Part shown: positions 1 to 8,526 of the stretch, piece by piece
How the letters are laid out: each line of letters opens with the position of its first letter
Position numbering within the stretch: position 1 is the first letter of the stretch
NCBI GenBank assembly: GCA_016219185.1
Contig: JACRBZ010000021.1
Location: 1-36,304, forward strand
Direction: 5' to 3'
DNA length: 36,304 bases
Source: Deltaproteobacteria bacterium
Lineage (GTDB): Bacteria; Desulfobacterota; Desulfobacteria; Desulfobacterales; Desulfatirhabdiaceae
The notes under the pieces: generated by a model
What the model saw: the letters and a program-made list of their open reading frames with translations, nothing else
Told to the model about the DNA's origin: nothing
Databases searched by the model: none
Made by a program: the position numbers and the translations under genes

Positions 1-125
1 AAATTGGGGCTGCAGGTGATTACTCTTGGACTCAAGCTGAAAGAGATGGTGGTTATCCCCAATCTTGCTGGAAACCTGAGTCTGTAACAATCGATGTATT
101 TTCTGCCACAAAAAACACGAATTAA
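1..125 (+). CDS. 3' end of an unidentified CDS (partial)
   Basis: The frame beginning at base 3 is open from the window edge to a TAA at 123-125 and gives about 40 residues containing GDYSWTQAERDGG and a Ser/Thr/Asn-rich end. The composition looks like the tail of a secreted protein. The next gene is a damaged DUF1566 protein, so this could be the end of a neighbouring surface protein or another fragment of the same disrupted gene. The part inside the window is too short to name a family. Confidence 0.35.
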   Translation, partial: IGAAGDYSWTQAERDGGYPQSCWKPESVTIDVFSATKNTN

Positions 126-133
126 AGACGTAA

Positions 134-979
134 GATACTAAGGCCAACATCAACATCTTCCACAACGGCGTCTACACCTTTGTCCGTGCCGTGCGAGGGG
201 AACAATCCCGGTCTGCATATGTGAACAACGGCAACGGCACGGTCACGGATACTTCCACGGGCCTGATGTGGCAGCAAAACATACCGGATAATCCCATGAC
301 ATGGGAACAAGCGCTATCATATTGCGAAAATTTAACTCTTGCTGGCTATACGGACTGGAGGCTGCCCACCCAAAAAGATCTGCGAAGCCTCGTGGATTAC
401 AGCCGGTATAATCCGGAGATCAATACGACTTATTTTCCGGACACAATTTCGTCTTTATATTGGTCTTCTACTCCCTGCGCATTCCAGGTGAGCTCATATG
501 GCGGGCCTTACAACTACGGCTTCGCATGGGGCGTGAATTTCAGCAATGGCTACAACAACTACTCCAATAAGAGCGACAACTACGACTATATCTACTACGA
601 TTATGTCCGCGCCGTTCGCTCCCCACCAAATCCTGACATAAAAGCCAACGGGATAGGTGGCGAGATAACCGTCTCGCCAGACACTCCTGTTTCCGTTGCG
701 ATCGGTCTTATATCAGGAGATAAAAACGGAAAACCGGCGGACTGGTGGTTCGCCATAAACTCACCCTGGGGCTGGTATTTTTTAACGACTTCCGGATTGA
801 CCCAAATACCTATTCCTTTGTATCAATCAACTCCTCTGTACGATTTTTCCGATCAGAAAATGATGGATGGTCAACTGCCTGTCGGGGAGTATGAATTCTT
901 TTTTGGAGTCTACATAACTCCAAACGATTCTATTGAATCACCCCTGTATCTGGATTCTGTTAAGGTTCATGTCAAATAG
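134..979 (+). pseudogene. DUF1566 (Lcl C-terminal-like) secreted protein, 5'-truncated
   Basis: The first clear start is a GTG at 191, giving 262 aa. Recognisable DUF1566 sequence already runs before it: from 134 the frame reads through YTFVRAVRG, the typical end of a DUF1566 unit, back to a TAA at 131-133 with no start codon. A whole DUF1566 unit follows (NGTVTDTSTGLMWQQ, WRLPTQKDLRSLVD, LYWSST, DYVRAVRS), then a C-terminal beta-rich region of about 115 residues resembling a secreted all-beta domain. DUF1566 proteins are usually exported and often carry several units. Here the signal peptide and first unit are missing, so this is probably a remnant, though expression of the shortened form from GTG 191 cannot be excluded. 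No function is known. Confidence 0.6.
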
Positions 980-1302
980 AGTGCGTTAACACTTTTCTTA
1001 TCTCTTCCCGTGGAGCCATTTTTCATTTATACCCACGGGAAACGGGACGCACATGGATTGGGCACTTGGCATGATGCAACAAAACAGCGTCCACCGGCTC
1101 TATGTCTGGGGCCCGAACGCAAATACAATTCTTGGCACGCTGGCATACCGGATATCGTGGGCCAGATCTATGGATTCTGCAACGTTTGCAGCAGAGGAAT
1201 CAGCAAGAATGGCGATGCCAAAACAGAAAGAGCCATTCTTCGATTGCCCTTAACTGAACTGAATTGTGAAAACCCCAATCTATGCGTGGATGGAGCCGCC
1301 GC
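980..1302. other. Gene-poor stretch between DUF1566 gene and acyl-CoA dehydrogenase
   Basis: Apart from the hairpin at 1005-1041 nothing here can be assigned. Two short overlapping frames on + (66 and 100 codons) and one on - are open, but none has a good ribosome binding site or a recognisable motif. This may be decayed coding sequence, in keeping with the broken gene just upstream. Confidence 0.4.
1005..1041 (+). terminator. Hairpin after the DUF1566 gene, possible terminator
   Basis: A perfect 9-bp inverted repeat (ttcccgtgg / ccacgggaa) with a 19-nt loop begins 26 bases after the DUF1566 stop. There is no T-run behind it, so factor-independent termination is doubtful. Confidence 0.3.
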
Positions 1303-2553
1303 TCACTCGTAAATCTTTTCTTCTTCCGCAAAAGCCTCTTCGGCGTCGGCCTCGAAATCCCGTGTCAGGTTGGCGGCCCGGGCCTTTTTGCATTCCCTGT
1401 ACCACTCATGGGCCGCAATCATGGACATGACCTCGCTGGTTCCCGTCCAGATGCTGGCCAAGCGGATATCGCGGTAAATGCGCTCCAGAGGGAAAACATT
1501 CGTATATCCGATGCCGCCCACGACCTGCATGGCGTTATGGACAATCTTCTGGCAGGATTCGGTGATGAATTTCTTGGATTCTGAGACCATGCGCCGGATT
1601 CTGTCCATGCCGCAGCCGGCATCGACGGCCCTGCATGTGGCGTACCCCATGGCCTGAGCCGCATCCAGCAACATCGCAGCCTCCGCCACCTGAAAGCTGA
1701 CACCCTGGAACGTATTGATCACCGCACCGAAAGCCTTTCGCCGGGTGGTGTAATGGGTGGCGATTTCCAGTGCCGTACGGGCGGACCCGATAGTCATGAT
1801 GGCCGTTCCCAGGCGCTCGGGAATCATCATGGTGTTGAATACGTCATAGGCCCCGTTGATGCGGCCCAGGACGTTCTGTTTCGGCACCCTGACGTCATTG
1901 AAAACGAGACGGGCCGTTCCCCCGCCGCGACAGCCCATGAGATTGTAAAGGTATTTCGTGTCCACGCCCGGACCGCGATCGACGATAAACGCCGTGATCG
2001 ACTCCTGGGGTTTGGCATCCGGCGCGAAATTGGTTCTGGCATAGACCAGAAAATAATCCGCTCCCTCGCCGCCGACGATGAAGCGTTTCTGGCCGTTCAG
2101 GAGAAAATAATCCCCACTGTCCTCGGCCTTTGAGGTGGCGCCAAAAAAGTCCGACCCTCCCCGCGGCTCGGTGAGGCATTCCGCGGCAAAGATATCTCCG
2201 CGAAGAAGGGGCTTGACGTAGCGTTCTTTCTGTTCATCCGTTCCATGCCGGATGATGGCATCGCAGACCAGTTCCGCTCCGACCCCAAAAACGCAGGACA
2301 GTTCATACCCGATGGTGCCGATTTCTTCCATGACCATACCCGTGCTGACCCAGTCCATGCCCCGGCCGCCCCACTGCCTGGGATAACGGCAGCCCATCAG
2401 GTTGCGACGGCCCGCCTCCCGGAGAAATTCCTTGGGAAACTTGATCACGTCCTTATCCATGTCCAGAACGAGCTGGCGCGGAACCCATTTGATGAATTCG
2501 CGCACCTCGTCCCGCAATGCGATCTGGTCCTTTGTCAATAAATAATCAAACAT
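1303..2553 (-). CDS. Acyl-CoA dehydrogenase
   Basis: 416 aa. Belongs to the FAD-dependent acyl-CoA dehydrogenases, which oxidise acyl-CoA to 2-enoyl-CoA and pass electrons to ETF in the cytoplasm. Seen in order: an N-terminal helical domain with the RYPRQWGGRGMDW stretch; the flavin/substrate segment AAECLTEPRGGSDFFG and LNGQKRFIVGGEGADYFLVYART; and the C-terminal helical domain with RKAFGAVINTFQGVSF and MQVVGGIGYTNVFPLERIYRD. The usual Y-E-G-T that carries the catalytic Glu in most of the family reads W-T-G-T here (about residues 369-372), so the base may sit elsewhere, as in isovaleryl-CoA dehydrogenase. AAGGAGAGG lies just before the ATG. It is the last gene of a three-gene - strand cluster with the ligase and the second dehydrogenase, and 71 bp follow the ligase stop. 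Substrate unknown. Confidence 0.9.
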   Translation of the reverse strand: MFDYLLTKDQIALRDEVREFIKWVPRQLVLDMDKDVIKFPKEFLREAGRRNLMGCRYPRQWGGRGMDWVSTGMVMEEIGTIGYELSCVFGVGAELVCDAIIRHGTDEQKERYVKPLLRGDIFAAECLTEPRGGSDFFGATSKAEDSGDYFLLNGQKRFIVGGEGADYFLVYARTNFAPDAKPQESITAFIVDRGPGVDTKYLYNLMGCRGGGTARLVFNDVRVPKQNVLGRINGAYDVFNTMMIPERLGTAIMTIGSARTALEIATHYTTRRKAFGAVINTFQGVSFQVAEAAMLLDAAQAMGYATCRAVDAGCGMDRIRRMVSESKKFITESCQKIVHNAMQVVGGIGYTNVFPLERIYRDIRLASIWTGTSEVMSMIAAHEWYRECKKARAANLTRDFEADAEEAFAEEEKIYE

Positions 2554-2624
2554 AACCTCTCCTTATTAAAGTAATGCTTAAATCAATGTCATTGAGAAAT
2601 AAGAAATGTATTCGGGTACATCTC

Positions 2625-4133
2625 TTACTGCCGGTATGTTTTCCGAAGTTTATATTTCATGATTTTTCCGGTCGGCGTATACGGCAGACTCTCTACAATC
2701 TCCATGACTCGCGGCACTTTGTATTTTGCCAGCCTGTCAGCCAAAAAGGCCCTGATCTTCTCCGCATCGATCGCCGCGTCCCTGGCCGGAACCACAAAAG
2801 CGGTAACCGTTTCCCCCCACTCCGGATGAGTAATGCCGATCACGGCAGCGGCCGCAACCCCCGGACAGGCCGTAATGACATCCTCAACTTCCTTGGAATA
2901 GACATTTTCGCCGCCCGTAACGATCATATCCTTGATACGATCCACCACAAACATATACCCGTCTTCGTCGATCCGGACCACATCGCCCGATTTATACCAT
3001 CCCTTTTCAAAAGCATTTTTTGTCGCTTCCGGATCATTGAAATACCCTTTCATCATGCTGTCCGCCTTGAGCCATATTTCCCCGACCTCACCCGGTCCGG
3101 CTTCCCGCGTAGGGGACTTCATCACGACAATATCACAGCCTGGCAGGCCGGAGCGGCCGATGGACCCGGCCTTGCGGATCTGGTCTTTAGGCACGAGGGT
3201 GGCGCCCGTGGGACCGGATTCCGTCATGCCGTATACCTGGTAGAACCGGTCGCTTTTATATCTGGCCATGATCATCCGCACCGTATCCGCGCCAATGGGT
3301 CCGCCGCCGTAAACCCAGGCCCTCATGGAAGACAGGTCAAAGGAATCGAAATCGGGAATCATCTGAACCGGCATGATATAAGAGATGGGAGCGCCAAAAT
3401 AAACAGTGCATTTCTCCTGCGTAATGGCCTGGAGAAAATGCAGGGGGTGATATTCCCGGATCAGGACGGTGGTTCCGCCAACATACTGAATGCCGGCAAA
3501 CCAGTTGTTCAAGGGGGAGGAATGCCAGATCGGCATGGCCATGAGAAGCCGGTCGTCCGCATCCATCCGGGTGGCAATGGCGCCGGTTATGCCGCTCATG
3601 ACAACACCCCGATGGGTATGCACACAGCCCTTGGGTTTTCCTGTCGTGCCCGATGTATATAAAATCTCCGCCGGGTCCCCATCGCTGATCTCAACCGGAG
3701 AAAACGCCGCCGCAGAGTCGCAAAGATCCTCGAACCGGTCATATGATGCCACCGGACCGTCCATGGCCATCTTCCGGATGCCTGTCGTCAGTTTGTCCGC
3801 CACGGAGACCAGGGATGCATCGAAAAGAAAGAATTTAGGCCCGCTGTGATCGAGGATGTACTCCACTTCCGGCGCCATGAGCTTGTGATTGATGGGAACA
3901 ACCACACCTCCGGCCATTAACGTTCCATAAAATGCCACAACAAAGCTGACCGTATTCTGGCTCATGACGGCGATGCGATCGCCTTTTTCCAGCCCGAAAC
4001 CTTGAAAAAGACCTGCCGCCTTTTTGGCCATATCTCTTACTGCCGGGAAAGCATAGCCCTTGCCATCGGCCCGAAGGCAGTCCCTGGTCGGATTTTTTCG
4101 CGTGTTGCTTTCTAAAATCTCAACAAGATTCAT
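2625..4133 (-). CDS. AMP-dependent acyl-CoA synthetase (fatty/aryl acid-CoA ligase)
   Basis: 502 aa, close to the usual 500-560. ANL superfamily enzyme that activates a carboxylic acid with ATP and CoA to the acyl-CoA. Motifs visible: the P-loop LYTSGTTGKPKG (residues 159-169), the A5 motif YGMTESGPTG, the hinge region YKSGDVVRIDEDGYMFVVDR followed by KDMIVTGGENVYSKEVE, and the C-terminal TPTGKIMKYKLRK with the catalytic Lys. The ATG is preceded by GGAGG at good spacing. It sits between two acyl-CoA dehydrogenase genes on the same strand, so its product probably feeds them. The chain length or aromatic nature of the acid cannot be told from sequence alone. Confidence 0.93.
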   Translation of the reverse strand: MNLVEILESNTRKNPTRDCLRADGKGYAFPAVRDMAKKAAGLFQGFGLEKGDRIAVMSQNTVSFVVAFYGTLMAGGVVVPINHKLMAPEVEYILDHSGPKFFLFDASLVSVADKLTTGIRKMAMDGPVASYDRFEDLCDSAAAFSPVEISDGDPAEILYTSGTTGKPKGCVHTHRGVVMSGITGAIATRMDADDRLLMAMPIWHSSPLNNWFAGIQYVGGTTVLIREYHPLHFLQAITQEKCTVYFGAPISYIMPVQMIPDFDSFDLSSMRAWVYGGGPIGADTVRMIMARYKSDRFYQVYGMTESGPTGATLVPKDQIRKAGSIGRSGLPGCDIVVMKSPTREAGPGEVGEIWLKADSMMKGYFNDPEATKNAFEKGWYKSGDVVRIDEDGYMFVVDRIKDMIVTGGENVYSKEVEDVITACPGVAAAAVIGITHPEWGETVTAFVVPARDAAIDAEKIRAFLADRLAKYKVPRVMEIVESLPYTPTGKIMKYKLRKTYRQ

Positions 4134-4222
4134 TGATTTCCTCCTTCATTTTTATCCCTCGGGTGGTCAACGACCCAGATTATATTCACCGCAATAGAAC
4201 ATGGCTTTTTTCATCAAGCCAT

Positions 4223-5821
4223 TCAGGCGATATTCTCAACCTCCCGCAGGGCAAGGTCCTGATAGGCATGAAAGAATTTGCCGCAGAAGATATCCCACCG
4301 CCTGCAGATCTCAATGGTTTTTTCATCCATTTGAAAGAGATGGGGATGGGCCAGAAGATCCGTGATTTCTTCGGACAATTCCTTAATCCGGGTTTCATCC
4401 AGGCCATCGAGGATATTTTTAACAAATTCGGACGGACTGTACCACCCCGTGACCTGCTGGAAATCCCTGTGAACCTGCGTCAGAAGAACATTTCTGGGGC
4501 CTTCCCACAACTCGTTGATGGCAGCGTCCCGGTAAAGACGCGGCAGGGATGAAAAATCCTCCATAACGCCATGGCCCCCGAATATCGACATGGCGCCACG
4601 GATCACGTCGGTGCTGTCCCAGGAAGCAGCCATCTTCTGCAGCATGATGAGTTCCCGGATGTCAAAACGTTTCTTTTCGGCTGACTCCGGTTCGTTCGCA
4701 GCCGGCCCCGTTTTCAGCCCTCCTTCAAACGTCAGAAAGTCCCGGTACAGCTTGAAAGCGCCAGCCGTTGTTCTTCTGGCCGCATGCTCCAATCCGGCAA
4801 GCTGCCCCGCTACCATGGGCAAGTGGCCGATCGTCTTGTTGAAGGCCTGCCTGAATTCCGCATATTTTTTGGCCTCTCGGACCGCCCGCGTCATGCCTGC
4901 GGCCGCAGATAGCCCCACGGTCAGGCGGGAGTATGTTAGAACAATGCCGACCACATTGGCCACACCCTTCTCCATAGGGCCGACGGGGTAAGCAACGGCA
5001 CCGTTGAAGGTGAGCTCACCGGTGGTCAGCTCGCTGGTCCCCATCTTCCATTTGATCCGGTCTATGGTGAAGTTATTCCGGATTTCCTTCTCCTTATTGC
5101 CGGGAAGCCAGGAGGGAAGGACAAAAAGTGCGACTTTTTCCGATCCCGATGGTTTTGCCGTGACCACCACGTAATCCGCGTGTGTTGCCGAACAGAAAAA
5201 TTTACTTCCGTAGAGCCGCCACTCACCTCCTTCGTTGACCGCCTCCAGCACATTGGCCGGAATGTCCGATCCTCCCTGGATTTCCGAAAGGTACTGGGCA
5301 CCTATGGCATGGTCGCCATCGACGCCTTCCTTGCAATGCCGAAGGATTTGCCGGGTTTTCGGGGTGTCTGCGAATTTCTCCAGAAGCTTTACGAGTCCTT
5401 CCGTACAGGTAATGGGACAGGCAATGCAGGCCTCCCCGTTCTGATAAATCAGATACATCTTGATCAGCTTGACCCACGGAGAGGTTTTATCCGAAAAAAA
5501 CGCTTCGGAGAAAACTTCTGTTTCGAGGATTTTTGTTTCCATGGGCCGGACAATGCGATCGATGCGGTTGTGATGGCCATCGTAGTGCATCACATAAGGG
5601 CGATTTTCAGGGCGGGCGATGCACTCTGACAAATCCCGCCAGCGGAAAGACGCTTTTTGGGAAATGGCCCGTGCCTGGCTATCCACGATTTCCCATTCAC
5701 TGCCTGAAAAATGCCGAACGACTTTCTGGATAAACGGATCATCCCGGTAATAATCAAAATTTTGCCGCCATGCCAAAAATTCATTAAACGTGTAGGGATT
5801 GTTTCGATCGGGTAATGACAT
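4223..5821 (-). CDS. Acyl-CoA dehydrogenase, large AidB-like subfamily
   Basis: 532 aa, longer than the usual 380-400, because of an extended N-terminal region and longer C-terminal helices as in AidB-like and long FadE-like members. Motifs: CPITCTEG and GAQYLSEIQGGSDIPANVLEA (substrate/flavin region), GSKFFCSATHADYVVVTAK, and INELWEGPRNVLLTQVHRDF near the C-terminus, where the E of W-E-G is the family's usual base position. A TGGAGAT site lies before the ATG. It is the first gene of the - strand cluster with the ligase and the shorter dehydrogenase. It has a sigma70-like promoter overlapped by the operator of the divergent TetR gene, so it is probably repressed until an acyl-CoA or related ligand appears. 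Confidence 0.9.
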   Translation of the reverse strand: MSLPDRNNPYTFNEFLAWRQNFDYYRDDPFIQKVVRHFSGSEWEIVDSQARAISQKASFRWRDLSECIARPENRPYVMHYDGHHNRIDRIVRPMETKILETEVFSEAFFSDKTSPWVKLIKMYLIYQNGEACIACPITCTEGLVKLLEKFADTPKTRQILRHCKEGVDGDHAIGAQYLSEIQGGSDIPANVLEAVNEGGEWRLYGSKFFCSATHADYVVVTAKPSGSEKVALFVLPSWLPGNKEKEIRNNFTIDRIKWKMGTSELTTGELTFNGAVAYPVGPMEKGVANVVGIVLTYSRLTVGLSAAAGMTRAVREAKKYAEFRQAFNKTIGHLPMVAGQLAGLEHAARRTTAGAFKLYRDFLTFEGGLKTGPAANEPESAEKKRFDIRELIMLQKMAASWDSTDVIRGAMSIFGGHGVMEDFSSLPRLYRDAAINELWEGPRNVLLTQVHRDFQQVTGWYSPSEFVKNILDGLDETRIKELSEEITDLLAHPHLFQMDEKTIEICRRWDIFCGKFFHAYQDLALREVENIA

Positions 5822-5853
5822 GAGATCTCCAATGAAATTTTAGATAATGATAA

Positions 5854-5885
5854 TAACCATTGGTAATTTTATAAACCATTGGTTA
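5854..5885. promoter_or_regulatory. Paired palindromic operator, probable TetR site
   Basis: Two near-identical imperfect palindromes, taaccattggtaa (5854-5866) and aaaccattggtta (5873-5885), share the core CCATTGG with centres 19 bp apart. They lie between divergent genes for a TetR regulator and an acyl-CoA dehydrogenase, and overlap the latter's promoter. That the TetR protein binds here is inference. Confidence 0.6.
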
Positions 5886-5895
5886 TAAGTGTCAA
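5868..5895 (-). promoter_or_regulatory. sigma70-like promoter of the acyl-CoA degradation cluster
   Basis: On the - strand TTGACA (5895-5890) and TATAAA (5873-5868) are separated by 16 bp, 47 bases upstream of the dehydrogenase ATG. The proximal operator half lies within the spacer and the distal one covers the expected start of transcription. Confidence 0.65.
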
Positions 5896-5953
5896 GTTTA
5901 TTTTAATGCAGATCATCCGTACAATATGATAAAAGGGGAATAAGAGGTTTGAC

Positions 5954-6559
5954 ATGAAAGATAAAAATACATTCGCAGATCTTAAGACCCGGGAAAAAAA
6001 AGCACGCCAGGATGTCATCACCGATGCCGCCGAACGCGTTTTTGCCGTAAAACCCTTCAGCAAGGTCAGCATCCGCGATATTGCCAGGGAAGCCGGTATT
6101 TCCCATGCATCCATTTACCGGTATTTTCCGGATCAGCAATCCCTTTTTGTCGAGGCATTCATTCGCGGAGCCAGGGAAATTGTTCAATTTCTCGCCGATA
6201 TGATCCGAAACAGCGAGAAGGGAGACATCGAAAAGGTGAGCGAGGCCTATCTTACCTATCTGATCATGAACGATCAGTATTTCCGGATGATGACCCATTT
6301 CATGCTGGATGGAACGCTCTCTGCGGAACTGATCGAAAAGCTGAACGCCGCCGAGCGACAGATTTTCGATCAGTTCGACATTCTTTTCCGGAAAATGAAA
6401 AAGAGGGAACCGGTAAGGCCCCTGTCGCACGCCTTTTTCGCTGCCCTGAACGGGGTTCTGATCACGTTCAGGAATTATCCGGGTAGAAGCAAGGATGCCG
6501 TGCGTCAGCACATGTTGAAGATCGCAAAGGTGATTGCGACAAAATTCCTGGCAGAATAA
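5954..6559 (+). CDS. TetR/AcrR-family transcriptional regulator
   Basis: 201 aa, normal for the family. The N-terminal TetR helix-turn-helix is clear at about residues 15-65: an AAERVFA helix, SIRDIAREAGISHASIYRYF, then the D..SLF..AF helix. The rest is a helical ligand-binding/dimerisation domain of no assigned specificity. AAGAGG sits before the ATG. It is transcribed away from the acyl-CoA dehydrogenase/ligase cluster across a 132-bp gap holding two CCATTGG palindromes, the usual arrangement of FadR/PsrA-like repressors of fatty-acid breakdown. The likely inducer is an acyl-CoA or its precursor (inference). Confidence 0.9.
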   Translation: MKDKNTFADLKTREKKARQDVITDAAERVFAVKPFSKVSIRDIAREAGISHASIYRYFPDQQSLFVEAFIRGAREIVQFLADMIRNSEKGDIEKVSEAYLTYLIMNDQYFRMMTHFMLDGTLSAELIEKLNAAERQIFDQFDILFRKMKKREPVRPLSHAFFAALNGVLITFRNYPGRSKDAVRQHMLKIAKVIATKFLAE

Positions 6560-6708
6560 CGCATGCTAAAATCGGGATTCGTGGAGGAGGAAAATATATA
6601 ATATACTGAAGGAGATATCTCTTTACTTTGCCAACCTGCCGCGGGCATTTGGCGGATTTACATCTGGATGGAATAACTATCTGCAAAGGCAGGGCATAAC
6701 CCATGCCG

Positions 6709-6735
6709 GGACCGGAACTTCGGAAATTCCGGTCC
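6709..6735. terminator. Hairpin between tetR-like gene and lipoprotein gene
   Basis: Perfect 9-bp stem ggaccggaa / ttccggtcc with a 9-nt loop, between the ends of two converging genes. It lacks a clear T-run on either side. Confidence 0.4.
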
Positions 6736-6789
6736 GATTCGACACTCGATGGGAGGTATTGGATTCATCCTTTTGCATAGAAACCTGGC

Positions 6790-7962
6790 TTATTTTATCC
6801 CGAGTGACTCCAATGTCTTAAAAGCAATGGCAGAACTTACAAATCCAAGGGACTTCTGATAATCAGCGACCGCTTTTCTCGTAGCTGCCCCCAGCTTTCC
6901 ATCCGCAGCACTCAGATCATACCCTTTAGCAATCAGGGCGCCCTGAAGTCGCTTGATAATATCATGATTTGCATTTTCATCACAAAGAACCGCATGCCAT
7001 TCTTCCCTGTCCGGAGTTACCGTGATTCTTCTTTTTTCCGTACGGTATTTCGCCGGAATTTCAACCGTTTTGGTTGCAGCATCCGATACCAGTATCTGTC
7101 GTTTAATTTTCTTAGTTACTGCGGGAATTATCTGTTTTTCTGTTCTTTCAGGATGATCGACAACCTGTTTTTTCACTTTTTTGGTTACCGCCGGAATAAT
7201 TTGCTCTTCACTTCTTTCTTTTTCAACCAGGACCTGCTTTTTTACATCTTTATACTCGTCAGGCTCCATCACCAGCTTCATGATTTTACCTTCTTTGTCC
7301 GTCGCCTTCCATACTTTCCGGGCCGGATGTACCATGACTTTCTCGGTCACTTCTTTATACTTGGCTGGAATGATAACAGTTTTTCTGATTTCAGGAGTTA
7401 CCACTACATCCTCTTCAATCGTTTTATAACTTGTCGGTATTTTTACAATTTTGGTGCCGGCTTCTTTAATGGTGATTTCGTCCTCGATCTCCTTGAATTC
7501 CGCCGGAACCGTAGTCGTTTTTGATATTGCTTCGCTGACCAGTACCGTTTCTTCGACTTCGGAATATTCACCCAGAATGGTCACTTTGCCCATACATTCA
7601 CCAAGTTTCGCCATATCCGGCGGTGGTAATTTGGCAAATTCTATTTTTGATGCCTGAGAGGATTTTTCTTCTGATTTGGATAGTGCCAACGGGTCGGTTT
7701 TTATTAATTCTTTCCCATCTCCGCATGGATGTACCGCTGTTTCTTCTTTTTTACTGTCTTCGATTGATGCCACCTGGGCTGGCCTTGCAACAACTTCAGA
7801 AACAGGGCCCGGGGTTTCCGTTCGGGATGATAAACCGGCAGGTTCCGGATCCGTTAATGTCATCTGATTGACTGGATCCGGTCGGTCATTAATTGATTTT
7901 GAACAGGACTGAAAAGAAATACCAGCCAACAACACCGCAGAAAGAATCAAAACCTTTTTCAT
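6790..7962 (-). CDS. Repeat-rich lipoprotein with C-terminal peptidoglycan-binding domain
   Basis: 390 aa. The N-terminus MKKVLILSAVLLAGISFQSC is a signal peptide ending in a plausible though not classical lipobox (Cys20). Residues about 125-310 hold seven or eight degenerate repeats of roughly 22 residues with the pattern I-P-A-x-Y-K/T-x-V-x-x-x-V-x-V (for example IPAKYKEVTEKVMVHP and IPAVTKKVKKQVVDHP). Residues about 328-390 form a PG_binding_1-type domain (RLQGALIAKGYDLSAADGKLG, TRKAVADYQKSLG). It is probably anchored in the envelope and bound to the cell wall. The repeat block resembles uncharacterised envelope proteins and no enzyme motif is seen. The start region is duplicated (see 7960-7990). 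Confidence 0.75.
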   Translation of the reverse strand: MKKVLILSAVLLAGISFQSCSKSINDRPDPVNQMTLTDPEPAGLSSRTETPGPVSEVVARPAQVASIEDSKKEETAVHPCGDGKELIKTDPLALSKSEEKSSQASKIEFAKLPPPDMAKLGECMGKVTILGEYSEVEETVLVSEAISKTTTVPAEFKEIEDEITIKEAGTKIVKIPTSYKTIEEDVVVTPEIRKTVIIPAKYKEVTEKVMVHPARKVWKATDKEGKIMKLVMEPDEYKDVKKQVLVEKERSEEQIIPAVTKKVKKQVVDHPERTEKQIIPAVTKKIKRQILVSDAATKTVEIPAKYRTEKRRITVTPDREEWHAVLCDENANHDIIKRLQGALIAKGYDLSAADGKLGAATRKAVADYQKSLGFVSSAIAFKTLESLGIK

Positions 7963-7990
7963 CTCAAAATCCTTTCATCTCAAAATCCTT
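7960..7990 (-). repeat. Tandem duplication of the ribosome binding/start region
   Basis: On the - strand the block AAGGATTTTGAGATG occurs twice head to tail (7990-7976 and 7974-7960). The second ATG starts the lipoprotein. The first (7978) opens a four-codon frame, M-K-G-F-stop, whose TGA ends one base before the real ATG. Confidence 0.7.
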
Positions 7991-8526
7991 CAAGTAATAA
8001 TATAAGATGAACTTATAAATAACCGCCGATTCGATGGATGAAGCACAACGCCATAGTCTAACTTTTTAGAAGTCACGACATCACTTCGCTATTATTACAA
8101 TTAACGGTTTTATGATATGATTTAAAATTGTTATTGTTCTTCTTAGCCCGCATCTGGACAATAGATGACTTTCGAATTACTCACATTTCAATTGGTAGCA
8201 ATATAACCAACTAAAATATATAACAATTCAATTACATGACCCACATGCGTGACATATCAGGATTTTCCCCATACCACAACATTTACTATTGCCCTATATC
8301 ATCCTGATCAACCGTTATCAACTATATTATATTTTTTGCAAAGCAGCCGAAGGAGGCCGTATTGTATCATACGCTAACGCCAAATAGCGCAGCCAAACGC
8401 ATCCTTATCTTTCTTTCCATACTTGGTTGATTGTGTTATTGCTGTTTCGGATGGATGATCTCCAGCAAAGGATATCCCGGACATACCTACTCCGGAAGTT
8501 AACCATTCGAAATAGCTTGGGGCCGT
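7991..8526. other. AT-rich intergenic stretch
   Basis: 536 bases upstream of the lipoprotein gene and downstream of the Cache regulator gene (both on -). It is AT-rich with no open frame of note, no RNA gene seen and no clear terminator. It must hold the lipoprotein promoter, but I cannot pick a convincing -35/-10 pair. Confidence 0.4.

Noticed and set aside
1053..1253. 66-codon frame on +
   Set aside because: No ribosome binding site or known motif, and competing open frames on both strands; described only as part of the gene-poor stretch.
5903..6511. 202-codon frame on - opposite the TetR gene
   Set aside because: The + strand frame is a textbook TetR protein; the antisense frame has no motif.
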